Assembly: GCF_900115505.1 (NCBI RefSeq)
Contig: NZ_FOWQ01000001.1
Span: 620,001-684,000 of the forward strand
Source of the DNA: Geodermatophilus dictyosporus
Lineage (GTDB): Bacteria > Actinomycetota > Actinomycetes > Mycobacteriales > Geodermatophilaceae
Length of the DNA: 64,000 nucleotides
Direction of reading: 5' to 3'
Positions 1 to 7,262 of this stretch are shown piece after piece. The number at the start of each line of letters is the position of its first letter. Within the stretch, counting starts at the first letter, position 1. The position numbers were made by a program, and so were the translations under genes. The notes below the pieces were generated by a model. The model had not been told where the DNA came from, did no database searches, and saw only the letters and a list, made by a program, of their open reading frames with translations.

Positions 1-363
1 CACGTCGACCTGCGCGTCGATCATCGCCCGGTACCGCTCCCGGTCGACCTCCGTGGCGGTGACGACGTGGAAGACCGTGGTGATGGTCTGCGAGCCCAGC
101 CCCAGCACGGGCCGGCTCTTGGGGCTGCCCAGCGCCGCGGCCTGGTCGGCGGAGACCGCATTGGGCTCGCCGCGGGTGGCACCGGGCCGCACGCGCGCCT
201 CGGCGCCGTGGCTGACGTCGTCGGTGTGCACGTGCGCGCACTCCGCCGCCGCGGGGGGTGGGGTCGGGGTGGCGGTGTCGGCCGAACCGGCCGCCGGAGC
301 GGTCGTCAGGGCCAGCGCCACCGCGGCGCCCAGGGTGAGGGCGGTCCGGCGCAACCGGGTCAT
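1..363 (-). CDS. Secreted zinc metalloprotease, N-terminal part (probable M43 pappalysin-like)
   Basis: This gene runs off the left edge; only the first 121 residues are present. The start codon ATG (361-363) is preceded by GGAGGACCTCC, a strong ribosome site. Residues 1-28 form a signal peptide: a basic MTRLRRT start, an Ala/Leu core and cleavage near AGSA. A Pro-rich spacer and a pro-region follow, then TTVFHVVTA, the first strand typical of the catalytic domain of bacterial pregnancy-associated plasma protein-A (M43) proteases. The zinc motif HExxHxxGxxH would lie outside the window, so the peptidase call rests on family resemblance of the N-terminus. It is probably exported and soluble. 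Fairly sure of the secreted-protease call, less of the family. Confidence 0.7.
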   Translation of the reverse strand, partial: MTRLRRTALTLGAAVALALTTAPAAGSADTATPTPPPAAAECAHVHTDDVSHGAEARVRPGATRGEPNAVSADQAAALGSPKSRPVLGLGSQTITTVFHVVTATEVDRERYRAMIDAQVDV

Positions 364-888
364 GGAGGTCCTCCGCAACGCAGGCGACGGGCCCGGCGGA
401 GCTGCCGGACCCGGGCCGCACCGAGCCTCCGGGGACGCCCTCCTGGGAGTCCGCTGGGAGCGCGGTGGGGTGCGCGGGAGCCAACCACACGGCGGGACCG
501 CTCGGTCCGCCGGGGTGTGCGCTGCGTCACGCCGCGGCAGCGGAGAGCTCCGTCCCCCGCGTCCGTCCCTCTCGGGCGGGCGGTCAGACTGGGGCGGTGA
601 CGAGCGCGCAGGCGGCCGCCGGGTACGCGGCGGGGCGGGACCAGGCGAGCGACCGGGCGCACGCGGTGCCCCGCCCGGCCGCCGACGGGCCACCGCCGTG
701 GGTGGCCGCCTGCGGCACGCCGGTCGCCGTCGTCCAGGGGTCGTGGGCCGGGCGGCGCGGGCTGGGCTCGGCCGACCCCTGTCCCCGGTGCCGGGCGATC
801 TCCCCCGCCTGAGCGTCCTCCCCCACCGCAGCGCGTCCTCCCTCACCGCCCACCACCCGGGAGGACGCGCGACGATCAGGTCACCGGA
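364..888. other. Intergenic stretch between metalloprotease and P-type ATPase genes
   Basis: This 525-base region holds the upstream region of the leftward metalloprotease and the upstream region of the rightward P-type ATPase. The only coding candidate is the small open frame at 597-812, listed separately with low confidence. No convincing terminator or sigma-70 hexamers were found. Several short GC-rich inverted repeats are present, but they are no more than expected at this base composition. Confidence 0.5.
597..812 (+). CDS. Small hypothetical protein with a C-terminal CxxC pair
   Basis: A GTG start at 597 opens a 71-residue frame ending in TGA at 810-812. The C-terminal part carries ACGTPV and then PCPRC, a Cys arrangement (C-x4-V ... 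CPxC) that looks like a small zinc-binding knuckle seen in short actinobacterial proteins. Codon third positions are mostly G/C, as expected for a real gene here, but that also holds for many chance frames in this DNA. No clear ribosome site precedes the GTG. I do not recognise a family; it could be a chance frame in the intergenic region. Confidence 0.35.
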   Translation: MTSAQAAAGYAAGRDQASDRAHAVPRPAADGPPPWVAACGTPVAVVQGSWAGRRGLGSADPCPRCRAISPA

Positions 889-3471
889 TTGATCGTGGCG
901 CGCCCCTCCTGGACGCAGCGGCCCGCCGCCGTGCCCGCGTGCGCGGCGCCTGTCAGGGTGGCCGCCGTGCAGTCCACCGGCACCACCGACCGAGCCGCCG
1001 GCACCTGGGGCCTCACCTCGGCCGAGGCGCAGGCCCGGCTCCGCCGCGGCGAGGGCAACACCGCGCCGCGCGGGTCCAGCCGCGGGTACGCGCAGATCCT
1101 GCGCACCAACGTCTTCAACCTCTTCAACACGATCCTGTTCACCATCGGCGCGGCACTGCTGGCCCTGGGTCGCTACAGCGACGCGGTCACCAGCGTCGGC
1201 CTGGGGCTGGTTAACGCCGCGATCAGCGCCGTCCAGGAGATCCGCGCCAAGCGCAAGCTCGACCGGCTGCAGCTGCTCTCCCGCGGCACGGTCACGGTGG
1301 TCCGCGACGGCCGCGACGTGGCGGTGCTCCCCCACGAGGTGGTCCGCGGCGACGTGCTGCACGTGCGCCCCGGCGACCAGGTCGTCGTCGACGGCCCGCT
1401 GCTCGAGGGCGCCGTCGAGGCCGACGAGTCGCTGCTGACCGGCGAGTCCGACCCGCAGCCGAAGCGCTCCGGCGACGACCTGCTGTCGGGCAGCTTCGCC
1501 GCCGGCGGCGAGGGCTGGCAGCTGGCCCGCGACGTCGGGGGCGCCAGCTACGCCAGCCGGCTGACCGCCGACGTCCGCCGGGTGAGCACCGACGCCACCC
1601 CGCTGCAGCGCAGGATCGACTTCGTCGTCCGGCTGGTCATGGTGCTCGTCGCGCTCATGAGCGCCACGATCCTGCTGCAGGCCGCCCTCGAGGGGTTCTC
1701 CGTGGAGCGGGTCGTGCAGACCACCGCGGTGCTCTCCGGCCTGGTGCCCTACGGGCTGTTCTTCCTCGTCGCGCTCGCCTACACCGTCGGCGCGGCGGCC
1801 AGCGCCCGCGACGGCGCGCTGGTGCAGCAGGTCAACGCCGTGGAGTCGATCAGCAACGTCGACGTCGTCTGCACCGACAAGACCGGCACGCTCACCACCG
1901 GCCGGCTCACCCTCGCCGAGGTGGTGCCCGTCGGCCCGCTACCGCAGGACGAGGTGGAGCGGCTGGTCGGGACGGCGGCCGCGAGCACCGCCGCGGCCAA
2001 CCTCACCTCCACCGCGCTGGCCGCCGCGCTGCCCGGGCAGCAGCGCCCCGTCCTCGAGGAGGTGCCGTTCTCCTCGGCGCTGCGGTGGAGCGCCGTGCGC
2101 ACCGACGACGGCGTGCTGGTGCTGGGCGCACCGGACTCCCTCGCCCCCGCCGTGCCCGGTGCGGAGCTGACCGACGCCGTCACCGCCCGGACCGCGCAGG
2201 GCCTGCGGGTGCTGGTCGCCGCCCGCCCGGTCGACCCGGCCGCGCCCCTGCGCGACGACGGCGGCCGGGCGCGCCTGCCCGACCTCGAGCCACTGGCGCT
2301 GGTGGTCCTGGCCGACGAGCTGCGGCCGGGCGTGCCCGGGACGATCGCCCGCTTCACCGCCGACGGCGTCGACCTCAAGGTGGTCTCCGGCGACGACCCG
2401 CGCACCGTCGCTGCGCTCGCCCGGCAGGCCGGGATGGCCGCCGGCGACCCGGTCTCGGGCGCGGAGCTCGAGGCGCTGACGGACGCCGAGCTCGACGCGC
2501 TCGTGGCCCGCACCGCCGTCTTCGGCCGGATCGCGCCGGAGCAGAAGGAGCGGCTGGTGGACTCGCTGCGCCGCCAGGGCCGCTACGTCGCGATGATCGG
2601 CGACGGCGTCAACGACGCGCGGGCGCTCAAGCGGGCGCAGGTCGGGGTGGCGATGCGCAGCGGCAGCGCGGTCACCCGCGACGTCGCCGACATCGTGCTC
2701 ACCGACGACGCGATCGGCGCGCTGCTGCCCGCCCAGCACGAGGGCCGCCGGATCATCACCGGCATCGGCACCTCGATGCAGGTGTTCCTCGCGCGCGTGG
2801 GCACCCAGGGGCTGGTGATCGTCGCGGTCACCATGCTCGGCCTGGGGTTCCCCTACTCCCCCGCGCAGGTCGGGCTGACGCTGCTCACCGTCGGCGTGCC
2901 GACGCTGTTCCTCACCACCTGGGCACGGCCCCAGCGGCCCGACCCGCACCTGCTGACCTCGCTGTGGCGGTTCGTCGTCCCGGCGATGGTGGTGACCGCG
3001 GCGGCCGGGGTGGGGGTGTACGCCACGCTCTACACCGCGCTCATCGAGGTCGTCGGCACGGCGCGGACCCCGGAGGAGGTGGTGGCCGCCTTCGAGCGCT
3101 ACACGGGGGTCGCGTCCTCCGACGTCGGCTTCGCCGAGGCCGCCGCCACGATCGGCGCGCAGACCGGCCTGTCGACGTTCGTGTCCTACGCGGCCTTCCT
3201 GCTCATCCTGTTCCTGCGCCCGCCGAACCGGTTCTTCGCCTCCTGGACCGACCCCGACGGCGACCGGCGGCCGGCGCTGCTGGTCGCCGGCCTGGTGGTG
3301 GCGTTCACCGGGCTGCTGTTCGTGCCCGTGCTCACCGACTACTTCGGGCTCACCGACGCCGCCGACCCCGTGTTCGCCACCGTGCTGCCGGCGCTGCTGC
3401 TGTGGTTCGCCGTGCTGAGCGCGGTCTACCGGTTCCGCCTGCTCGAGCGGGCCCTGGGCATCGCGGACTGA
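889..3471 (+). CDS. CtpE-like P-type cation-transporting ATPase (HAD-IC family)
   Basis: An integral-membrane P-type ATPase of about 860 residues. In order: two N-terminal membrane helices, actuator domain with LLTGES (near residue 185), the TM4 region, phosphorylation motif CTDKTGTLT (Asp near residue 330), nucleotide domain, hinge motif MIGDGVNDARALK (near 571) and six C-terminal helices. The stretch VQEIRAKRKLDRL and the overall layout resemble mycobacterial CtpE, a calcium-uptake ATPase, rather than heavy-metal CopA/CadA types (no N-terminal CxxC). The TM4 motif reads LVPYGL where the family has PEGL, so a usual cation-binding Glu is missing. The frame opens with TTG at 889; GTG at 895, 958 or 967 are possible starts and none has a good ribosome site. 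Cation unknown; Ca2+ or Mg2+ is an inference. Confidence 0.85.
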   Translation: MIVARPSWTQRPAAVPACAAPVRVAAVQSTGTTDRAAGTWGLTSAEAQARLRRGEGNTAPRGSSRGYAQILRTNVFNLFNTILFTIGAALLALGRYSDAVTSVGLGLVNAAISAVQEIRAKRKLDRLQLLSRGTVTVVRDGRDVAVLPHEVVRGDVLHVRPGDQVVVDGPLLEGAVEADESLLTGESDPQPKRSGDDLLSGSFAAGGEGWQLARDVGGASYASRLTADVRRVSTDATPLQRRIDFVVRLVMVLVALMSATILLQAALEGFSVERVVQTTAVLSGLVPYGLFFLVALAYTVGAAASARDGALVQQVNAVESISNVDVVCTDKTGTLTTGRLTLAEVVPVGPLPQDEVERLVGTAAASTAAANLTSTALAAALPGQQRPVLEEVPFSSALRWSAVRTDDGVLVLGAPDSLAPAVPGAELTDAVTARTAQGLRVLVAARPVDPAAPLRDDGGRARLPDLEPLALVVLADELRPGVPGTIARFTADGVDLKVVSGDDPRTVAALARQAGMAAGDPVSGAELEALTDAELDALVARTAVFGRIAPEQKERLVDSLRRQGRYVAMIGDGVNDARALKRAQVGVAMRSGSAVTRDVADIVLTDDAIGALLPAQHEGRRIITGIGTSMQVFLARVGTQGLVIVAVTMLGLGFPYSPAQVGLTLLTVGVPTLFLTTWARPQRPDPHLLTSLWRFVVPAMVVTAAAGVGVYATLYTALIEVVGTARTPEEVVAAFERYTGVASSDVGFAEAAATIGAQTGLSTFVSYAAFLLILFLRPPNRFFASWTDPDGDRRPALLVAGLVVAFTGLLFVPVLTDYFGLTDAADPVFATVLPALLLWFAVLSAVYRFRLLERALGIAD

Positions 3472-3474
3472 GGC

Positions 3475-4065
3475 TCAGTCGCGGATGCGGCCCAGGACCT
3501 CGTCGAGGGTGAGCCGCCGGGCTCCCTCGCGGTCGACGACGAGGACGTCGTCGGGGCCCTCCGGCCCGGCCGCCTCGGCGCGCGCCTGCTGCAGACGCGC
3601 CCAGCGGGCGGCGTGCCCGCGCATCCGCCGCGCCGAGATGGCCCGCCCGCGCTCGCGCTGACCGGCGGCGGCCTCCTCCGGCGTGGTGTCGAGGAGCACC
3701 ACCCGCACGCCCCGGCCGGCCCGGTGCGCGACCCGCAGCACGACCGCGCGCCACGCGGTGCTGGTCCAGGGGTCGGTGAGGACGACGACCGGCTCCGGTC
3801 CGGCCAGCGCCCGCAGCACGGCGACGCGGTGCACGGCGTGCACCAGCGGGCGCAGCAGGCGGTAGGGCACGCCGGCGGCAGCCAGCCGCTCGGCGACGTG
3901 CTCGGAGTCCACCCCGGTCACCCCGGGCACCTCGCGGTCGAGGACCTGCCGCAGCAGCGTCGTCTTGCCGCTACCGGGCAGCCCTCCGATCACCACGAGC
4001 GCGGGGCCGTCGGCCGCGGCACCGGGCACACCGGGCACCGGGACCTCGTCGGTCGACACGGTCAT
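3475..4065 (-). CDS. P-loop AAA-type ATPase / small-molecule kinase-like protein
   Basis: A 196-residue cytoplasmic protein with an intact Walker [12 protein letters not shown], near residue 30, followed by a D-rich strand and an Arg-rich lid region ([19 protein letters not shown]). This is the layout of the zeta-toxin/adenylate-kinase-like AAA_33 group, which phosphorylates small substrates; the substrate cannot be read from sequence. The start ATG at 4063-4065 has GGGAGGTGTGAG directly upstream; the frame is open further upstream but without a better site. It converges on the P-type ATPase with only three bases between the stops, leaving no room for a separate terminator. Domain call sure, function not. 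Confidence 0.75.
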   Translation of the reverse strand: MTVSTDEVPVPGVPGAAADGPALVVIGGLPGSGKTTLLRQVLDREVPGVTGVDSEHVAERLAAAGVPYRLLRPLVHAVHRVAVLRALAGPEPVVVLTDPWTSTAWRAVVLRVAHRAGRGVRVVLLDTTPEEAAAGQRERGRAISARRMRGHAARWARLQQARAEAAGPEGPDDVLVVDREGARRLTLDEVLGRIRD

Positions 4066-4184
4066 CTCACACCTCCCGAGGGCACCCTCCGGGTGGCTGA
4101 CCCGGAGGGTGCCGGTGCCCGGCCGGGGCCGTCGAGAGGTCAACGCGCGGGACCCGCCGGACGTGCCCGCCCGACGGCGTCCGT

Positions 4185-4203
4185 GCAGGTCAGGCTAGCC
4201 TTC
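4185..4203 (+). promoter_or_regulatory. Weak DtxR/IdeR iron-box-like site
   Basis: The 19-mer here matches the actinobacterial iron-box consensus TTAGGTTAGGCTAACCTAA at 13 of 19 positions and contains the perfect palindrome AGGCTAGCCT. It lies 42 bases before the DUF1540 start. Weaker than the two sites at 5030 and 49578, and could be chance. Confidence 0.35.
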
Positions 4204-4245
4204 CTTGGCTGGCGGGCCCTCCGCGGGCGTGCCAGCCTGGGTGCC

Positions 4246-4536
4246 ATGACCTCTCTCCAGGACATGCCCCAGGTGCAGGACTGCGCGGTCAGCAGCTGTT
4301 CCTACAACGCCGAGCACCAGTGCCACGCGGGGGCGATCACCGTCGGCGGTGACCACGCCCACTGCGGCACCTTCGTGGAGATCAGCTTCCGCGGTGGTCT
4401 CGACCGCAACGGGATGGTCGGCGCCTGCCACCGCTCCGACTGCGTGCACAACGACAAGCTCGAGTGCACCGCGCCGGGGATCAGCGTCGGCCCCGAGGCC
4501 GACGCCGCGGACTGCCTGACCTACCAGGCCCGCTAG
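4246..4536 (+). CDS. Two-domain DUF1540 cysteine-rich protein
   Basis: A 96-residue protein built from two tandem DUF1540 units. Unit one (residues about 13-42) has the pattern C-x4-C-x6-C-x13-C beginning CAVSSCSYN, and unit two (about 61-93) repeats it beginning CHRSDCVHN. The paired Cys pattern predicts a small metal-binding fold, probably zinc or iron, but the molecular role of DUF1540 is unknown. The start ATG at 4246 is fixed by homology of the first Cys unit; no ribosome site is visible. It converges on the ABC-like gene at 4583-5008, and an iron-box-like element lies upstream, hinting at metal control. Family call is firm. Confidence 0.85.
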   Translation: MTSLQDMPQVQDCAVSSCSYNAEHQCHAGAITVGGDHAHCGTFVEISFRGGLDRNGMVGACHRSDCVHNDKLECTAPGISVGPEADAADCLTYQAR

Positions 4537-4562
4537 TCCCCTCTCCGCAGGCCGGCCTGCGC

Positions 4563-4600
4563 CAGGTCAGGACGCCAGCAGGTCAGGACGCCAGCAGGTC
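4563..4600. repeat. 16-bp tandem duplication across a stop codon
   Basis: The unit CAGGTCAGGACGCCAG occurs twice in direct tandem (4563-4578, 4579-4594) with a further six bases (4595-4600). It spans the stop codon of the leftward gene, so the last codons are echoed just after the stop. It looks like a recent slippage duplication with little effect on the protein. Confidence 0.85.
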
Positions 4601-5008
4601 GGCGCCCAGGGGCTCGTGGACGAGCCCGCCGGCCGGGTCGGCGCGCAGCGCGCCGTCGGCCACGGCGAGCGCGGCCACCGGGTCGGCGTCGTCGACGAGG
4701 ACCGCGCGCCCGGCGGTGGCCACCGGGCGGAGCGCGGCGAGCAGCCGGCGGCGCTCGGGAGCGGCCAGGCCGTCGGTGAAGCGGTCGACGAGCACGATGG
4801 TCGCGCCCTGTGCGGCGACGGCGTCGATCGCCACGAGGCGGTCGCGCACGTCCTCACCGGCCCGGGCGGCCAGCCGGTGCACCCGCACCGACGCGTGCCC
4901 GGAGGCGCAGCGCCCGCTGTCGTCGTCCAGGGCGGTCATGACCCGGCTCCGGGCACCGTCCGGTCCCAGCAGCACGGTCACGTCGCCGACCGGCAGTCGC
5001 AGCCCCAC
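4583..5008 (-). CDS. ABC-ATPase-like protein lacking Walker A (iron-box linked)
   Basis: A 141-residue protein with the outline of a miniature ABC ATPase: a start like VTVLLGPDGARSR where a Walker A (GPxGxGKST) is expected, a Walker-B-like strand TIVLVDRFTDGL, and an H-loop-like strand AVLVDDADPVAALAVADGA. The Walker A Lys, the LSGGQ signature and the H-loop His are missing, so it should not hydrolyse ATP in the normal way. The GTG start at 5006-5008 follows GAGGAGG. An iron box lies 21 bases upstream (5030-5048), which suggests iron-repressed expression and a link to siderophore or heme metabolism. The role is unknown; it could be a regulatory partner or a decaying transporter subunit. Confidence 0.65.
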   Translation of the reverse strand: MGLRLPVGDVTVLLGPDGARSRVMTALDDDSGRCASGHASVRVHRLAARAGEDVRDRLVAIDAVAAQGATIVLVDRFTDGLAAPERRRLLAALRPVATAGRAVLVDDADPVAALAVADGALRADPAGGLVHEPLGADLLAS

Positions 5009-5029
5009 CCACGCCTCCTCGCCTCGCAG

Positions 5030-5048
5030 TGAGGGGAGCCTAACCTCA
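5030..5048 (-). promoter_or_regulatory. DtxR/IdeR iron box
   Basis: Read on the minus strand this 19-mer is TGAGGTTAGGCTCCCCTCA, matching the iron-box consensus TTAGGTTAGGCTAACCTAA at 15 of 19 positions. It sits 21 bases upstream of the ABC-like gene start, the usual place for Fe-dependent repression by a DtxR/IdeR protein. Confidence 0.7.
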
Positions 5049-5168
5049 GGAGACGGATCGGTCCACCCCCGTCCGATTCCCCCACCGGGGCCGCCCGGAC
5101 GACAGCGACGGCGCCACCCGCGGTGCGGGCGGCGCCGTCGGCGCGTGCGGCTCGGGTCGGCGGTGGGG

Positions 5169-5756
5169 TCAGTCGCCGTCGCCGTCGCGGTCCCCCCAGT
5201 GGCCCCAGCCGCCGCGCGGGCCGCCGTCGGCGTCGGTGTCGTTGACCCGCTCGGTGATCCAGGTCTCGAGCTCGGCGGAGCGCTCGTCGGCCTGCTCCTG
5301 GGTGAGCCGGCCCTCGGCCACGGCCTCGTCGAGGTGCTCCTGCGCGGCGGCGACCAGCGCGGCGACCAGGTCCTCGACGGCCACGCCCTGGTCCTCGGCC
5401 ACGCCGGCCAGGCTGGCGCCGTCGGCCTCCAGTGCGGCGCGGAGGTCCTCCTCGCTCAGGCCCAGGGTCTCGGCAGCGACCTCCAGGCCGAAGCCGCCAC
5501 CCCACCAGTGCCCGCCGTGACCACCGAACCCGGCCCCGCCGAGCGTGGTGGCCACCTCGTCGGCCTGCTCCTGGGTGATCGAGCCGTCGTCGACCAGGCC
5601 GGAGAGGGCGTCGCGGATGCGGTCCTCGACGGTCGTGGACCCGGTCGTGCTCTCGGTCGTGGTCGTCTCCTCGTCGGCCATCGCGGGCACGGCGAGTCCC
5701 AGACCGGTGAGGGTGAGCGCACCGGCGGTGGCGGCGAGGACGATCTTCTTGCGCAC
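5169..5756 (-). CDS. Secreted acidic helical-repeat protein
   Basis: A 195-residue exported protein. The start GTG (5754-5756) follows AGGAGTGACCC. Residues 1-27 form a signal peptide (MRKK, hydrophobic core, cleavage after PAMA). A Thr-rich linker is followed by two copies of a short helix-loop-helix unit with the core ITQEQADEV and LTQEQADER, separated by a Gly/His/Trp-rich segment (GGHGGHWWGGG) and LGLSEEDLRAAL. The tail is rich in Gly, Trp and Asp. Proteins of this build are common in Geodermatophilaceae and relatives, with no known function; the TQEQAD unit resembles short repeats in DUF2680-like secreted proteins. The His/Asp content could bind cations, which is inference. It is monocistronic. 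Confidence 0.7.
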   Translation of the reverse strand: MRKKIVLAATAGALTLTGLGLAVPAMADEETTTTESTTGSTTVEDRIRDALSGLVDDGSITQEQADEVATTLGGAGFGGHGGHWWGGGFGLEVAAETLGLSEEDLRAALEADGASLAGVAEDQGVAVEDLVAALVAAAQEHLDEAVAEGRLTQEQADERSAELETWITERVNDTDADGGPRGGWGHWGDRDGDGD

Positions 5757-5900
5757 GGGTCACTCCTAGTCCGGGCAGCCGGTCCCTCCGGCCGTCAGCC
5801 ACCAGCATCGACCGCTTTCCTGTGACCGACCTGGGAACGGGCCGCTCTCCTGCTGTGACCTCGTGGTCGTGGTGTTCGACGTGTCCGGTCGTCAATCCAG

Positions 5901-6475
5901 TTGGGGATAACGGTCGGTCGCCAGCGGACTGCCAGGACGCGTCCAGGGCGGGCCCGGCCGGCGAGCCGGTGCTGGGGTCGTGGGCACCGCCCCCGCTCCC
6001 CTGCTGGCCCCTCCGGACAGCGCCTCCTGCTCGCCGGCGGGCTGACCCTCTCCCTCCTCGTGGTCGCGGCACCGACCCTCCTGCCGGAGGGGACGGGGGG
6101 GCCTGGGGCGCGCCGCTGACCGAGCTGCACGGGTACCCGACCGGCCCCACCTCCCCGGCGACGCTCCTGCAGCTGGGCGGCAACCTGCTGCTGCTGGTGG
6201 CGGCGGCCGCCCTGGCCGCCCGGCTGTGGCCCGGGCTCGGCTCCCCCGGGCGGCTCGTGGCGGCCGCGCTCGCCACCGGCGGGGCGATCGAGGCGCTGCA
6301 GTTCCTGCTGTCGCTGGGCCGCGTGGTCTCACCCCTCGACGCCCTGCTCAACGCCGTCGGCGCCATGCTCGCCGGCCTGCTGGTCACCCGGGCCGATGGG
6401 TGTGGCGCTCCTCCTGTGCCCGTCGCGTGCCCCGCGGCGAGCCTGGACGGTGGGCAAGTAGCGATGTATCGTTAG
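5901..6475 (+). pseudogene. VanZ-like membrane protein gene, frameshifted at a G7 run
   Basis: The 5' frame encodes the first hydrophobic helix (GLTLSLLVVAAPTLLPEGTGG) and then hits a stop at 6117-6119. The next frame, from about 6100, continues AWGAPLTELHGYPTG, then TM helices and the family hallmark IEALQFLLSLGR...DALLNAVGAMLAGLL. Adding a single G to the G7 run near 6102 joins the two into one typical VanZ-family protein of about 190 residues. VanZ-like proteins are small multi-helix membrane proteins, some linked to glycopeptide resistance, most of unknown role. Either the gene is inactive, or the run is phase-variable, or the base was lost in sequencing. The 5' start is uncertain (TTG at 5901 is one option). 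Confidence 0.7.
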
Positions 6476-6488
6476 CGTCATCCGATAC
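6466..6488 (+). promoter_or_regulatory. Inverted repeat, likely PadR operator
   Basis: GTATCG at 6466-6471 and CGATAC at 6483-6488 form a perfect 6-bp inverted repeat with an 11-base spacer, 18 bases upstream of the PadR start and overlapping where the promoter should be. PadR regulators usually repress their own genes through such dyads, so this is the likely autoregulatory site. Confidence 0.6.
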
Positions 6489-6506
6489 GACAGAGGAGGT
6501 CCGGCG

Positions 6507-7214
6507 ATGTTCTCGCACCCCTTCCCCGGAGGCCGCCAGCCCGGCCCGCGCCGCGGGTTCCGCGGCCCCCACCACCACCCGCGCGAGGGCGGCCCGCTCG
6601 GCGGCCCCGGCGGCCCCGGCGGCTTCGGCCCCGGCGGCTTCGGCCCCGGCGGCTTCGGCCCCGGCGGCGGCTTCGGCCCCGGCTTCGGTCCCGGCGGTCC
6701 CCGTGGCGGCCGGCGCGGCGGCGGCCGCGGCCGTGCCCCGCGCGGCGACGTCCGCACCGCCGTCCTGCTGCTGCTCGCCGAGCAGCCGATGCACGGCTAC
6801 CAGCTCATGCAGTCGATCGCCGAGCGCAGCGGCGGCCGCTGGACGCCCAGCCCCGGCGCGGTGTACCCGACGATCAGCGCGCTGGAGGACGAGGGCCTGG
6901 CCACCGTCACCGCCGAGGCCGGCCGCAAGCTGGTCACCCTGACCGAGGCCGGCCGTCAGCACGTCGAGGAGCGCCGCGGCACCTGGCCCGACCCGTTCGG
7001 CGGCGCCGCCGACGGCGCGGCCGGCCCGGACCTGCGCGGCCTGCTCGAGCAGGTGCACGGCGCCGTCCGCCAGGTGTCGCGCACGGGGTCGGAGGCGCAG
7101 CTGACCGCCGCGGCCACCGTCCTCGCCGAGGCCCGCCGGGCGCTGTATCTGCTGCTCGCCGAGGGGCCCGACGACGCCGCGGCACCCGGCCGCGCCACCC
7201 CGCCGGCCCGGTGA
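6507..7214 (+). CDS. PadR-family transcriptional regulator with Gly-rich N-terminus
   Basis: A 235-residue regulator. The start ATG at 6507 has GAGGAGGT seven bases upstream. Residues about 1-78 are low-complexity: His/Arg/Gly rich with repeated FGPGG units and an RGGRRGGGRGR patch. The winged helix follows (about 79-155): RGDVRTAVLLLLAEQPMHGY, then GRWTPSPGAVYPTISALEDEG, the hallmark of PadR recognition helices, and the wing GRKLVTLTEAGRQ. A C-terminal helix (about 175-222) should mediate dimerisation. PadR proteins typically repress nearby transport or stress genes; no obvious target other than itself is adjacent. The long glycine-rich head is unusual and may be an RNA/DNA-binding or disordered segment. 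Confidence 0.9.
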   Translation: MFSHPFPGGRQPGPRRGFRGPHHHPREGGPLGGPGGPGGFGPGGFGPGGFGPGGGFGPGFGPGGPRGGRRGGGRGRAPRGDVRTAVLLLLAEQPMHGYQLMQSIAERSGGRWTPSPGAVYPTISALEDEGLATVTAEAGRKLVTLTEAGRQHVEERRGTWPDPFGGAADGAAGPDLRGLLEQVHGAVRQVSRTGSEAQLTAAATVLAEARRALYLLLAEGPDDAAAPGRATPPAR

Positions 7215-7223
7215 GCCGCGCCG

Positions 7224-7260
7224 GGCGCCGGTCCGGGGGCTGAGCCCCCGGACCGGCGCC
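7224..7260. terminator. Bidirectional hairpin terminator
   Basis: A perfect 17-bp stem (7224-7240 with 7244-7260) closes on a TGA triloop. It lies between the convergent stops of the PadR gene (7214) and the phosphofructokinase gene (7263), so it can stop transcripts from both sides. No T-tract follows, as is common in high-GC actinobacteria. Confidence 0.85.
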
Positions 7261-7262
7261 GG

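Noticed and set aside
3613..4245. Rightward open frame leading into the DUF1540 gene
   Set aside because: It is antisense to the P-loop kinase gene and has a biased Arg/Gly/His composition; the DUF1540 fold itself starts at 4246.
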